DNA from: CALJXB01 sp965225935
GTDB taxonomy: Bacteria; Pseudomonadota; Alphaproteobacteria; Kiloniellales; JAKSDN01
NCBI GenBank assembly: GCA_965225935.1
Contig: CBDDCC010000023.1
Location: forward strand, 682,001 to 746,000
Direction: 5' to 3'
DNA: 64,000 nucleotides
The notes under the pieces were generated by a model. That model was not told the DNA's origin. It was given only the letters and a program-made list of their open reading frames with translations, and searched no databases. Positions 1 through 7,567 of the stretch are shown in pieces. Position 1 is the stretch's first letter; every line of letters starts with the position of its first letter. The position numbers and the translations under genes are program-made.

Positions 1-764
1 TGGTCTTCTTCGGCCTGGCGATCGAGGGCAACAACACGGTCCTGCCCCAGTCGCCGCTCTACGAGGAGGATTACCGCACCTCCTGGGCCGCCTACGACCC
101 CAATGCCGCCAACGCCCTGCTGGACGAGATCGGCCTGACGGAGCGGGACGACGACGGCTACCGCCGCATGCCGGACGGACGGACGCTGGACATCATCGTC
201 GAGACCGCGGGCGAGAGCACCGAGGAAACGGACATTCTTCAGCTGATCGGAGACAGCTGGAGCGAGATCGGGATTCACCTCCACACCAAGCCCTCCCAGC
301 GCGAGGTGTTCCGCAACCGCATCTATTCCGGCGAGACCCAGATGGCGGTCTGGACGGGACTGGAGAACGGCCTGCCGAACGCGGACATGAGCCCGGTCGA
401 GCTGGCGCCCATGAAGCAGGACTTCCTGCAATGGCCGAAGTGGGGCCAATACGTCCAGACCAAGGGGCGCTCGGGCGAGCCGGTCGACATGCCCCTGCCC
501 AAGGAGCTGATGGAGCTCTATGTCGCCTGGGAGCGGGCGACCGAGACCGACGAGCGCAAACGCATCTGGAAGCGCATGCTGCAGATCCACTCCGACCAGG
601 CCTATTCCATCGGCATCGTCGCCGGCGTGCCGCAGCCGGTCGTCGTCAACAAGGCGCTGAAGAACGTGCCCAACGAGGGCCTCTACAACTGGGATCCGGG
701 CGCCTTCTTCGGCATGTACCACCCCGACTGCTTCTGGTTCGAGGCCGAAGGCGCGACCAACTAG
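1..764 (+). CDS. ABC transporter substrate-binding protein, family 5 (C-terminal part)
   Basis: The reading frame is open from the first bases of the window to a TAG at 762-764, so only about the last 254 residues are present. The sequence resembles the C-terminal lobe of the peptide/nickel-type (SBP_bac_5) periplasmic binding proteins, which capture oligopeptides or related solutes and deliver them to DppB/DppC-type permeases. Two such permease genes follow on the same strand, which supports the call. The ligand cannot be read from this fragment. The signal peptide and N-terminal lobe lie outside the window. The stop codon sits inside a perfect 14-bp tandem repeat. Confidence 0.85.
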   Translation, partial: VFFGLAIEGNNTVLPQSPLYEEDYRTSWAAYDPNAANALLDEIGLTERDDDGYRRMPDGRTLDIIVETAGESTEETDILQLIGDSWSEIGIHLHTKPSQREVFRNRIYSGETQMAVWTGLENGLPNADMSPVELAPMKQDFLQWPKWGQYVQTKGRSGEPVDMPLPKELMELYVAWERATETDERKRIWKRMLQIHSDQAYSIGIVAGVPQPVVVNKALKNVPNEGLYNWDPGAFFGMYHPDCFWFEAEGATN

Positions 765-776
765 GCGCGACCAACT
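749..776. repeat. 14-bp perfect tandem duplication across a stop codon
   Basis: The unit AGGCGCGACCAACT occurs twice back to back (749-762 and 763-776). The junction creates the TAG stop of the binding-protein gene. It looks like a small slippage duplication at the 3' end of the gene. Confidence 0.9.
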
Positions 777-808
777 ACTAACGACAACCGACAGGCGCGC
801 CCGGTTAC

Positions 809-1807
809 ATGCTGGCCTACACCGCCCACCGCGTCATCATCATGATCCCCACGCTGCTGGCGATCAGCTTCGTGGTGTTCGTCATCATCCAGCTTCCGCC
901 CGGCGACTATCTCGAAACCTACATCGCGGAGCTGGAAAGCCAGGGCGAGGCCGTCGATCCCCAAAAGATCGAGTATCTGCGGCGCGAGTACGGGCTCGAC
1001 CGCCCCTTCGTCGAGCAGTATGCCCTCTGGGTCTGGGGCCTGCTCCAGGGCGACATGGGCTACTCCTTCGAGCACCAGCTGCCGGTGACGGACGTGGTCG
1101 GCGACCGGCTCTGGCTCACCTTCCTGGTCGCCTTCACCACCATCATCTTCACCTATGCCGTCTCCTTTCCCATCGGCATCTATTCGGCGGTGCGCCAGTA
1201 CAGCATTGGCGACTACACGCTCACCTTCATCGGCTTCCTCGGCCTCGCCACGCCGAACTTCCTGCTTGCCCTCGTCCTGCTCTATCTCGCCAACGTCTGG
1301 TTCGGCACCTCGATCGGCGGCCTGATGGACGAGCAGTTCATCGACCAGCCCTGGTCCTGGGCCAAGGTCGGCTCGATCCTGGAGCACCTCTGGGTGCCGG
1401 TGGTGGTGATCGGCACCTCGGGCACGGCCGGCATGATCCGGCGGCTGCGCGCCAACCTGCTCGACGAGCTGCAGAAGCAGTACGTCATCACCGGGCGCGC
1501 CAAGGGCGTCGGGCCGGCGATGCTGCTGCTGAAGTATCCGCTGCGCCTCGCCCTCAATCCCTTCATCGCCGACATCGGCTCGATCCTGCCCCAGGTGGTC
1601 TCGGGCGCCGTGCTGGTCTCGGTGGTCCTCGACCTGCCGACCACGGGCCAGATGCTGGTCCAGGCGCTGCGCAGCCAGGACATGTATCTGGCCGGCTCGT
1701 TCCTCATGTTCCAGGCCGTGCTGGTGGTGATCGGCGTGTTCCTCTCCGACTTGGCGCTCGCGGCCCTCGACCCGCGCATCCGCCTGACCGGAGGCGCGAC
1801 CCGATGA
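809..1807 (+). CDS. ABC transporter permease, DppB/OppB type
   Basis: This 332-residue integral membrane protein belongs to the binding-protein-dependent permease family and would form one half of the inner-membrane channel of a peptide-type importer. It begins with a TM helix (about residues 10-30), followed by the periplasmic segment typical of DppB, then several more helices. A cytoplasmic EAA-like loop (TGRAKGVGPAMLLLKYPLR, about residues 228-246) would contact the ATPase. It starts 44 bp after the binding-protein gene and overlaps the next permease by 4 bp (ATGA), so the three form one operon. The ATPase genes are not in the window after the second permease; they may lie upstream or elsewhere. 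Confidence 0.92.
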   Translation: MLAYTAHRVIIMIPTLLAISFVVFVIIQLPPGDYLETYIAELESQGEAVDPQKIEYLRREYGLDRPFVEQYALWVWGLLQGDMGYSFEHQLPVTDVVGDRLWLTFLVAFTTIIFTYAVSFPIGIYSAVRQYSIGDYTLTFIGFLGLATPNFLLALVLLYLANVWFGTSIGGLMDEQFIDQPWSWAKVGSILEHLWVPVVVIGTSGTAGMIRRLRANLLDELQKQYVITGRAKGVGPAMLLLKYPLRLALNPFIADIGSILPQVVSGAVLVSVVLDLPTTGQMLVQALRSQDMYLAGSFLMFQAVLVVIGVFLSDLALAALDPRIRLTGGATR

Positions 1808-2958
1808 GCGAGCGCCTGCAGCACTACGTCAATCCGGCCCCCTTCGACCCCTACCGGGTCGAGAAGATGACGCCCGAGATGGAGCGCTACTACATGGCCT
1901 CCCAGTGGCGCATCATGTGGTGGAAGTTCCGGCGCCATAAACTGGCGGTGATCGCCGGCGTCGTGCTGCTGGTGATGTACGCCTCGATCATTATCTGCGA
2001 GTTCCTGTCGCCCTACGACCTGGACACCCGCAACACGGATTTCCTCTACGCCCCGCCCCAGGGGGTGCATCTCTTCCACGAAGGCGCGTTCGTCGGGCCC
2101 TTCGTCTACGGCTTCAGCTACCGCCTCAACATGGAGAACCTGAGCCGGGAGTATGCGCCGGACCCGAACCAGGTCCAGAAGCTCAGGTTCTTCTGCCTGG
2201 GCGACGAGTACAGGTTCTGGGGCCTCGTCCCCGGAAAGCTGCACCTGGTCTGCCCGGCCGAGGGCGGCACCCTGTTCCTGCTGGGCACCGACCGGCTGGG
2301 CCGCGACATGCTCAGCCGCATCATCTACGGCGCGCGCATCTCGCTCACCATCGGGCTCTTCGGCATCACCCTCAGCTTCCTTCTGGGAATCATGATCGGC
2401 GGCGTCGCCGGCTACTATGGCGGCTGGGTCGACAACGTGATCCAGCGCTTCATCGAGGTGGTGCGCTCGTTCCCAGAGATCCCCTTGTGGATGTCCCTCT
2501 CGGCGATCCTGCCGGTGACCTGGAGCCCCATCTGGATCTACTTCGGCATCACCATCATCCTCGGGCTGCTCGACTGGCCCGGCCTGGCGCGGGCCGTGCG
2601 CTCCAAGCTGCTGTCCCTGCGCGAGGAGGATTTCTGCACCGCCGCCCAGCTCATGGGCGCCTCGCCCGCGCGCGTCATCGGTCGCCACCTGCTGCCCAGC
2701 TTCGCCAGCCACCTGATCGCCTCGGCGACGCTCTCGATCCCGGCCATGATCCTGGGCGAGACGGCCCTGTCCTTCCTCGGTCTCGGTCTCAGGCCGCCGA
2801 TCACCTCCTGGGGCGTGCTGCTGGCCGAGGCGCAGAACATCAACGTGGTCGCGCTCTATCCCTGGCTCATGCTGCCGGTGATGCCCGTGATCATCGTGGT
2901 GCTCGCCTTCAACTTCCTCGGCGACGGCCTGCGCGACGCGGCAGATCCCTACAAATAG
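1804..2958 (+). CDS. ABC transporter permease, DppC/OppC type
   Basis: This 384-residue permease is the partner of the DppB-type subunit; the ATG overlaps the preceding TGA. A cytoplasmic N-terminal stretch of about 50 residues precedes TM1. An unusually long loop of about 100 residues follows, before the conserved segment TDRLGRDMLSRIIYGARISL. The EAA loop (about residues 280-300, AAQLMGASPARVIGRHLLP) and the downstream motif GETALSFLGLGLRPP are classic DppC features. The length exceeds ordinary DppC (about 300 residues) because of that first loop, as in the longer permeases of some peptide or microcin-type importers. It is the last gene of the operon and converges on the cyclase gene 30 bp later. 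Confidence 0.92.
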   Translation: MSERLQHYVNPAPFDPYRVEKMTPEMERYYMASQWRIMWWKFRRHKLAVIAGVVLLVMYASIIICEFLSPYDLDTRNTDFLYAPPQGVHLFHEGAFVGPFVYGFSYRLNMENLSREYAPDPNQVQKLRFFCLGDEYRFWGLVPGKLHLVCPAEGGTLFLLGTDRLGRDMLSRIIYGARISLTIGLFGITLSFLLGIMIGGVAGYYGGWVDNVIQRFIEVVRSFPEIPLWMSLSAILPVTWSPIWIYFGITIILGLLDWPGLARAVRSKLLSLREEDFCTAAQLMGASPARVIGRHLLPSFASHLIASATLSIPAMILGETALSFLGLGLRPPITSWGVLLAEAQNINVVALYPWLMLPVMPVIIVVLAFNFLGDGLRDAADPYK

Positions 2959-2988
2959 CGCCCGTCCCGGTCCGGTCTTGAAAGGCGG

Positions 2989-4344
2989 TCAGGCGACCAC
3001 GGTCACCAGGTCGAGAGGCCGCGCCACGCCGGCAACCGGGACGCCCCCGTGCTCAGCCTTGGGCTCGGCCGGTCGGTAGCCCTGCTCCAGGGCCAAGCGG
3101 TAGGTGGCGGCGTCGCAGACCGCCTGGACGCCCAGGTCCTTGTTGGCCTTCTCGAGCTTCGCCGAGAGGTTCACCGCATCGCCGATCACCGTGTACTCCA
3201 GGCGGGCGTCGTCGCCGACGGCGCCGAACAGGATGCGACCCGTGGCGACCGAGCCGTTGACCCGGGGCGCCGGACGGCCCGCCGCTTCACGCTCGGCCTG
3301 CCAGTCGGCGGCGACCGCCAAGGCCTCCTCCAGCGCCGCCACCGCGTCGGCCGCGTAGGTCTCCGACGGCACCGCCGCGCCGAAGGTCGCCATGATGCCG
3401 TCGCCCAGGAACTTATCGATGGTGCCGCCGTGCTTCTGCACCACCGAGACCATGCGGGTCTGGTACTCGGCGAGCAGGCCCATGACCTCCTCCGCGCTCG
3501 CCTGGCCGACCAGCCCGGTGAAGCCGCGCATGTCCAGGTTGAGCACGGCGGCGTCGCGCAGCTCGCCGCTGCCGGGGCGGATCTCCTGCTCAGAGCCCTT
3601 GATCCGGGCCGCGATCTCCGGGTCGAAGAAGCGCGACAGCTCGCGCGCCGCCGTCTGCTCGCTGACGGCGCGCACCAGCAGGCCCTTGGCCCGCTGCAGG
3701 GAGACGGCGATGATCCCGGTCACCAGCAGGATCGAGATGATCTTGTCGAACTCCGCGCCCAGCAGGATGGCGTTGGAGGTCAGGTACTCCACGTAGTTCC
3801 GCGTGATCATGGTGTCGGTCGGATCGGCGAACACCACGTAGACGATCATCAGGCCCCAGCCGCCGGCCGCGACCAGTCCGGCGAGCACCACGTAGCGCGC
3901 CTCGAAGCGGAGCGCGCGCAGTGCGATGAAGATGAAGACGTAGAGCAAGGTGGGCGCCTTGAGGAAGAACGACGCCGGCTGCTGGTATTGAAGGTGAAAG
4001 CTCCAGATCAGGACCATCAGCAGCGCCATGTCGAAGACCACCGAGACGGCAAGCGACCAGTCCGGCAGCCGGCCCCTGTGGGCCCAGATCAGGCGGATCA
4101 CGGTGAGCACCAGGTAGCTCGCGAGCGCCCAGGGCACGGGCGCGAAGTCGGCGTCCTCGGCGAAGGTCTTCGGAGAGATCAGGTAGAGCACGCCGAAGAT
4201 CAGCACCACGGCGAGCTGAAACCAGCCGATCATGATTTCGCTGCGGTCCTGCTGGGCGCGGATTTGATTGACCACCCGCGCCGGTAGACCCGCCGCCTGG
4301 CCGTCGACCCAGAGACCTTTCCAGGTTTCGCTCAAGCTCGTCAT
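2989..4344 (-). CDS. Membrane-bound class III adenylate/guanylate cyclase
   Basis: The 451-residue protein has a hydrophobic N-terminal half with about six membrane helices (residues 35-220) and a C-terminal class III cyclase homology domain (about 260-430). Metal-binding aspartates are visible in NLDMRGFT and FLGDGIMATFG. The transition-state region reads GDAVNLSAKLEKAN, so the Asn is kept but the usual Arg four residues later is Lys; this variant is not rare in alphaproteobacterial cyclases. It probably makes cAMP from ATP at the inner membrane in response to a signal sensed by the membrane half. Substrate choice (ATP or GTP) is not certain from the sequence. It is a single gene convergent with the permease operon. 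Confidence 0.9.
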   Translation of the reverse strand: MTSLSETWKGLWVDGQAAGLPARVVNQIRAQQDRSEIMIGWFQLAVVLIFGVLYLISPKTFAEDADFAPVPWALASYLVLTVIRLIWAHRGRLPDWSLAVSVVFDMALLMVLIWSFHLQYQQPASFFLKAPTLLYVFIFIALRALRFEARYVVLAGLVAAGGWGLMIVYVVFADPTDTMITRNYVEYLTSNAILLGAEFDKIISILLVTGIIAVSLQRAKGLLVRAVSEQTAARELSRFFDPEIAARIKGSEQEIRPGSGELRDAAVLNLDMRGFTGLVGQASAEEVMGLLAEYQTRMVSVVQKHGGTIDKFLGDGIMATFGAAVPSETYAADAVAALEEALAVAADWQAEREAAGRPAPRVNGSVATGRILFGAVGDDARLEYTVIGDAVNLSAKLEKANKDLGVQAVCDAATYRLALEQGYRPAEPKAEHGGVPVAGVARPLDLVTVVA

Positions 4345-4473
4345 GTCAGATCGTCCCCTTGGCCGGCCCCGTCGCAGGGTGCCGGCTTGTGTACTAGATG
4401 ATAGGATCTCGCCAGCCGATTGCGCGACATATCCTCGTGAAGGCGGCGTGATGTCGGCGCGAGCTGGCCTGGG

Positions 4474-5361
4474 TCAGGCCCGGGAGGCGCGCTTCTTCAG
4501 CCAGAGGCTGGTTTCATAGGCCCGGGTCGTGCCCTCGCCCAACGGCAGGCGGCCGACCGCCGAGGCCGCCACCGCCTGGGCCATGCGGGTCGCCGCGTAA
4601 TGGCTCGCGAAGACCACCTCCCAGTCCCCGGACAGCAGCATCTGCAGCACGGCCAGCTGCTCGTTGTAGCCGCGCCAGTCCCATTCGGCCGGATAGTCGT
4701 CCGGCAGGAAGATGTCGTGCAGGTGCACGAAGACCCCGGCGGGCAGGCCTGGCAGCACGCGGCCGAGGAGGAAGTCCACGTCGCTGCCCGGCATCAGGAT
4801 ATGGCTGGAATCGATCATCAGGAAATCGCCCGCCTTGAGGCGCCGGAAGGGTCCCTCGCCGACCTCCGGCACGGCCGCGTGAATCAGCTCCAGATCGAGC
4901 TCCGAGAGGTCCGCGCGCGGGGCCGGATCGATCGCGGTGATGCGGCAGCGCAGCTTGCCGTCGGCCGCCGCCCGGGCGAGGAAGCGGGTGGAATGGCCGG
5001 AGCCCACCTCGACGATACGCCCCGGCCGCTCCTGGCGCACGAGAGCGTAGGCGGCCGCGGCGTCCAAGCGGGGAAACCAGCCCTGGGTCCAGCGCGGGGC
5101 CGGCGGCGGATCGTCTCCGATCGCCGCCAGCTCGTCCCGGTGGCTGGCGAGCCCCAGCAGCAGGTCGAGAAAGCGCGCCTCGGCTCGGGCGAGGATCGCC
5201 TCGGCTTCCGGATAGCCGGCGCGCTTGCCGGGTCCTGGCAGGCGCTCGGCGTAGCGGTAGGGAATGAAGAAGCCCCGACGGCTCAGGCCGAGCACGGTCA
5301 GGAGGCCGAACCAGACGCGCCGCAGCCGCACGCGGCCCGGCAGCCCGGGACCCGCGCTCAC
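4474..5361 (-). CDS. Class I SAM-dependent methyltransferase (Methyltransf_24-like)
   Basis: This is a 295-residue protein with a glycine-rich SAM-binding motif (RIVEVGSGHSTRFLARA, about residues 115-131) and an acidic post-motif region (TAIDPAP). FLMIDSSH and HLHDIF are typical of the Methyltransf_24/CmcI-like group. A basic, hydrophobic N-terminus (about residues 8-35) could be a membrane-association segment. The start overlaps the end of the MBL hydrolase gene by 4 bp, so the two are co-transcribed. The methyl acceptor is unknown; relatives act on small molecules or sugars. Confidence 0.8.
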   Translation of the reverse strand: MSAGPGLPGRVRLRRVWFGLLTVLGLSRRGFFIPYRYAERLPGPGKRAGYPEAEAILARAEARFLDLLLGLASHRDELAAIGDDPPPAPRWTQGWFPRLDAAAAYALVRQERPGRIVEVGSGHSTRFLARAAADGKLRCRITAIDPAPRADLSELDLELIHAAVPEVGEGPFRRLKAGDFLMIDSSHILMPGSDVDFLLGRVLPGLPAGVFVHLHDIFLPDDYPAEWDWRGYNEQLAVLQMLLSGDWEVVFASHYAATRMAQAVAASAVGRLPLGEGTTRAYETSLWLKKRASRA

Positions 5362-6191
5362 GGCGTCAGGACCAGACCCTCGCGGGCGACGGTGGTTCCC
5401 GGCCGGACCTCTTCGGCGGCCTTGGCGATCTCGTCCATGAACGCGTCGTCATGGGCGGGATCGTGGTGGAACAGGACCAGGCGCTTGACCTTGGCCTGGT
5501 CGCAGAGGCGGATGCCCTCCTGCCAGGTCGAATGGCCCCAGTTCTTGAAGCGGGGGAACTCCTCGTCGGTATAGGTGGAATCGTAGATCACGATATCGGC
5601 GCCGTCGATCAGCCCCAGCACGTTCTCGTCGGGCTCGCCGGGCCGGTGCTCGGTGTCGGTGACGTAGCAGATCGAGGCGCCCGCGTACTCCACCCGGTAG
5701 CCGGTGGCGCCGTTCGGGTGGTTGAGGGGCGCTGTCCGCAGGGTGACGCCTGCCGCCGGCGACAGGGTCTCGCCGGCCTTGAAGTCTTCGAAGGCCACGT
5801 CGGCATTGAAGATCTTGGGCGGCACGGGGAACAGCGGCGCCTTCATGAACTGGCAGAGAGCCTCGTGCAGGGTCATCTTGGGCTTCAGGTGGCCGGCCCA
5901 GACCTTGACGCTGTTCTTCGGCTTGAACATGGGCCCAAAGAACGGCAGGCCGACGATGTGGTCGTGGTGGGTGTGGGTCAGATAGATGTCCATCTCGAGC
6001 GGCGATTTGCCGTTCAAGCTATCGCCCAGGTAGCGGATCCCCGTGCCGGCGTCGAACACGAGCACCTGATCGCCGCAGCGCACCTCCAGGCAGGAGGTGT
6101 TTCCCCCGTAGCGTTGATGTTTCGGACCCGGACAGGCGATCGATCCGCGCACGCCCCAGAATCGAACGAAGAAATCCTCGCCGTCCCCCAA
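5358..6191 (-). CDS. MBL-fold metallo-hydrolase
   Basis: The metallo-beta-lactamase fold is shown by the metal-ligand motif THTHHDHIVG, a later CYVTDTEH segment and the C-terminal LFHHDPAHDD. The beginning VRFWGVRGSIACPGP is the usual N-terminus of a bacterial MBL subfamily related to phosphodiesterases and PqqB-like hydrolases. A longer frame to an ATG at 6458 would run into the divergent MFS gene and adds residues with no family resemblance. A TTG at 6189-6191 preceded by GAGG places the start just before the conserved block, so it is preferred (277 residues). The substrate is unknown. It overlaps the downstream methyltransferase gene by 4 bp. Confidence 0.75.
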   Translation of the reverse strand: MGDGEDFFVRFWGVRGSIACPGPKHQRYGGNTSCLEVRCGDQVLVFDAGTGIRYLGDSLNGKSPLEMDIYLTHTHHDHIVGLPFFGPMFKPKNSVKVWAGHLKPKMTLHEALCQFMKAPLFPVPPKIFNADVAFEDFKAGETLSPAAGVTLRTAPLNHPNGATGYRVEYAGASICYVTDTEHRPGEPDENVLGLIDGADIVIYDSTYTDEEFPRFKNWGHSTWQEGIRLCDQAKVKRLVLFHHDPAHDDAFMDEIAKAAEEVRPGTTVAREGLVLTP

Positions 6192-6211
6192 ACCCGACCT
6201 CGATCGTCTCG

Positions 6212-6240
6212 TTGGCGATATTGGTAGATGTAGTTTATGA
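6212..6240 (+). promoter_or_regulatory. Possible sigma70-type promoter of the MFS gene
   Basis: TTGGCG (6212-6217) and TTATGA (6235-6240) are separated by 17 bp in the AT-richer divergent gap between the MBL and MFS genes. Only partial matches to consensus are present. Confidence 0.35.
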
Positions 6241-6351
6241 CTCGCCGCAGCCCAAACGAAAATTGCCGCGGCCCGCGGCCGGCCCCCGGCCGCCGCCAGC
6301 CAGGCTTTTCCGCCCAGTTCACCCAGTCCAACCGCCAGAGCGCAGCCAGCC

Positions 6352-7560
6352 ATGTCTCCGGAACGCACGAACTGGGCCGCTGTCGCTTTCGGCCTCTCGC
6401 TCGCCTGGTTCGCGGCCTTCCAGATGTTCAAGCTGCCGCCGGTCCTGCCGCTGCTCATCGCAGACTATGGCTACGGCCTGGTCCTGGCCGGCGGGTTCAT
6501 GTCGATCTACGCCGTGGCGGGCCTGCTGCTGTCCTTCGGCGCGGGCCAGCGCATCGCCCGGGGCGGCTGGCGCCGCCCCCTGCTGGGCGCCCTGGCGGTC
6601 ATGGCCTGCGGCAACCTCCTCGCCCTCGTCTGGCCGGCCTCGGGCTGGGTCATGCTGGCCGCGCGCACGCTTGAGGGCGTCGGCTTTGCGGTCCTCGCCG
6701 TGATCGGCCCGACGCTCGCCAACCGCCAGGCCCATGCCCGCCACCTGCCGCTGGTGATCGGCGCCACGGCGGCCTGGATCCCCATCGGCCAGCTCGTGGC
6801 GGCCTTCCTCGCGCCCGTGCTGCTGACGCTCCAGGGCTGGCAGAGTCTCTGGCTGTTGGGACTGCTGGGCTGCCTGCTGTTCGGCCTCTGGAGCCTTCGA
6901 CTGCCCCACGAGGAGGAGGAAGGGCAGCCGGCGCCGCCGGGGACCGAGACAGCCGGCCAGTCCCCGCCGCACCCGGCAGCATCGCAAGACCGCAGGCCGC
7001 TTTATCTGGCCGCGGGCCTCTTTTTCCTCTGGGCCGGGCAGTATTTCGCCTACATGACCTGGCTGCCCGAATATCTGGTCACGGTCCATGGCCTGGACCT
7101 GGACCAGGCGCTCCTGGGCTACAGCCTGCCGGTCAGTCTGCTCATCCTCTTCACCCTGCTGACCGGCCTGATGCTGCGCCTCGGGGTGCCGCTCGGGCTG
7201 TTGCTGATCGTCTCCATCGCCCTCCAGGTCGGGGTCTGGTGGCTGATCCCGGTCTCCCTGGAGGGCTGGCGCGGCATCGCCTCCCTGGTGATCTACGGCA
7301 TCGGCGCCGGTATCACGCCCACCTGCCTCTTCGCCATGCCGAGCGTCCTGGCGGGCCAGGGCCGCGACGCCGCCCTTGCCTTCGGCGTCATCATGACCGG
7401 GCGCAATCTTGGCGTGCTAGGCGGCCCCATCCTACTGGCGGAGGTGCTGCGCGCCAGCGGCAGCTGGGATCTGGCCTCGCCGGTCTTCGGGACGGTGACG
7501 ACCGTGGCGCTGGCGATTGGGGCGGCCCTCGCCCTGCTGCTGCCGCCAAGACGCCGCTAG
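6352..7560 (+). CDS. MFS transporter (CynX/NimT-like)
   Basis: The 402-residue protein has about 12 predicted hydrophobic helices in two halves joined by a charged, proline-rich cytoplasmic loop (about residues 185-220). The motif-A region between TM2 and TM3 reads GAGQRIARGGWRRP. Overall architecture fits the major facilitator superfamily, probably an anion or small-molecule transporter. The substrate cannot be inferred. It is transcribed divergently from the MBL gene and converges on the first TPR-sulfotransferase gene with an 8-bp gap. No partner genes suggest a pathway. Confidence 0.85.
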   Translation: MSPERTNWAAVAFGLSLAWFAAFQMFKLPPVLPLLIADYGYGLVLAGGFMSIYAVAGLLLSFGAGQRIARGGWRRPLLGALAVMACGNLLALVWPASGWVMLAARTLEGVGFAVLAVIGPTLANRQAHARHLPLVIGATAAWIPIGQLVAAFLAPVLLTLQGWQSLWLLGLLGCLLFGLWSLRLPHEEEEGQPAPPGTETAGQSPPHPAASQDRRPLYLAAGLFFLWAGQYFAYMTWLPEYLVTVHGLDLDQALLGYSLPVSLLILFTLLTGLMLRLGVPLGLLLIVSIALQVGVWWLIPVSLEGWRGIASLVIYGIGAGITPTCLFAMPSVLAGQGRDAALAFGVIMTGRNLGVLGGPILLAEVLRASGSWDLASPVFGTVTTVALAIGAALALLLPPRRR

Positions 7561-7567
7561 CCGGCCG

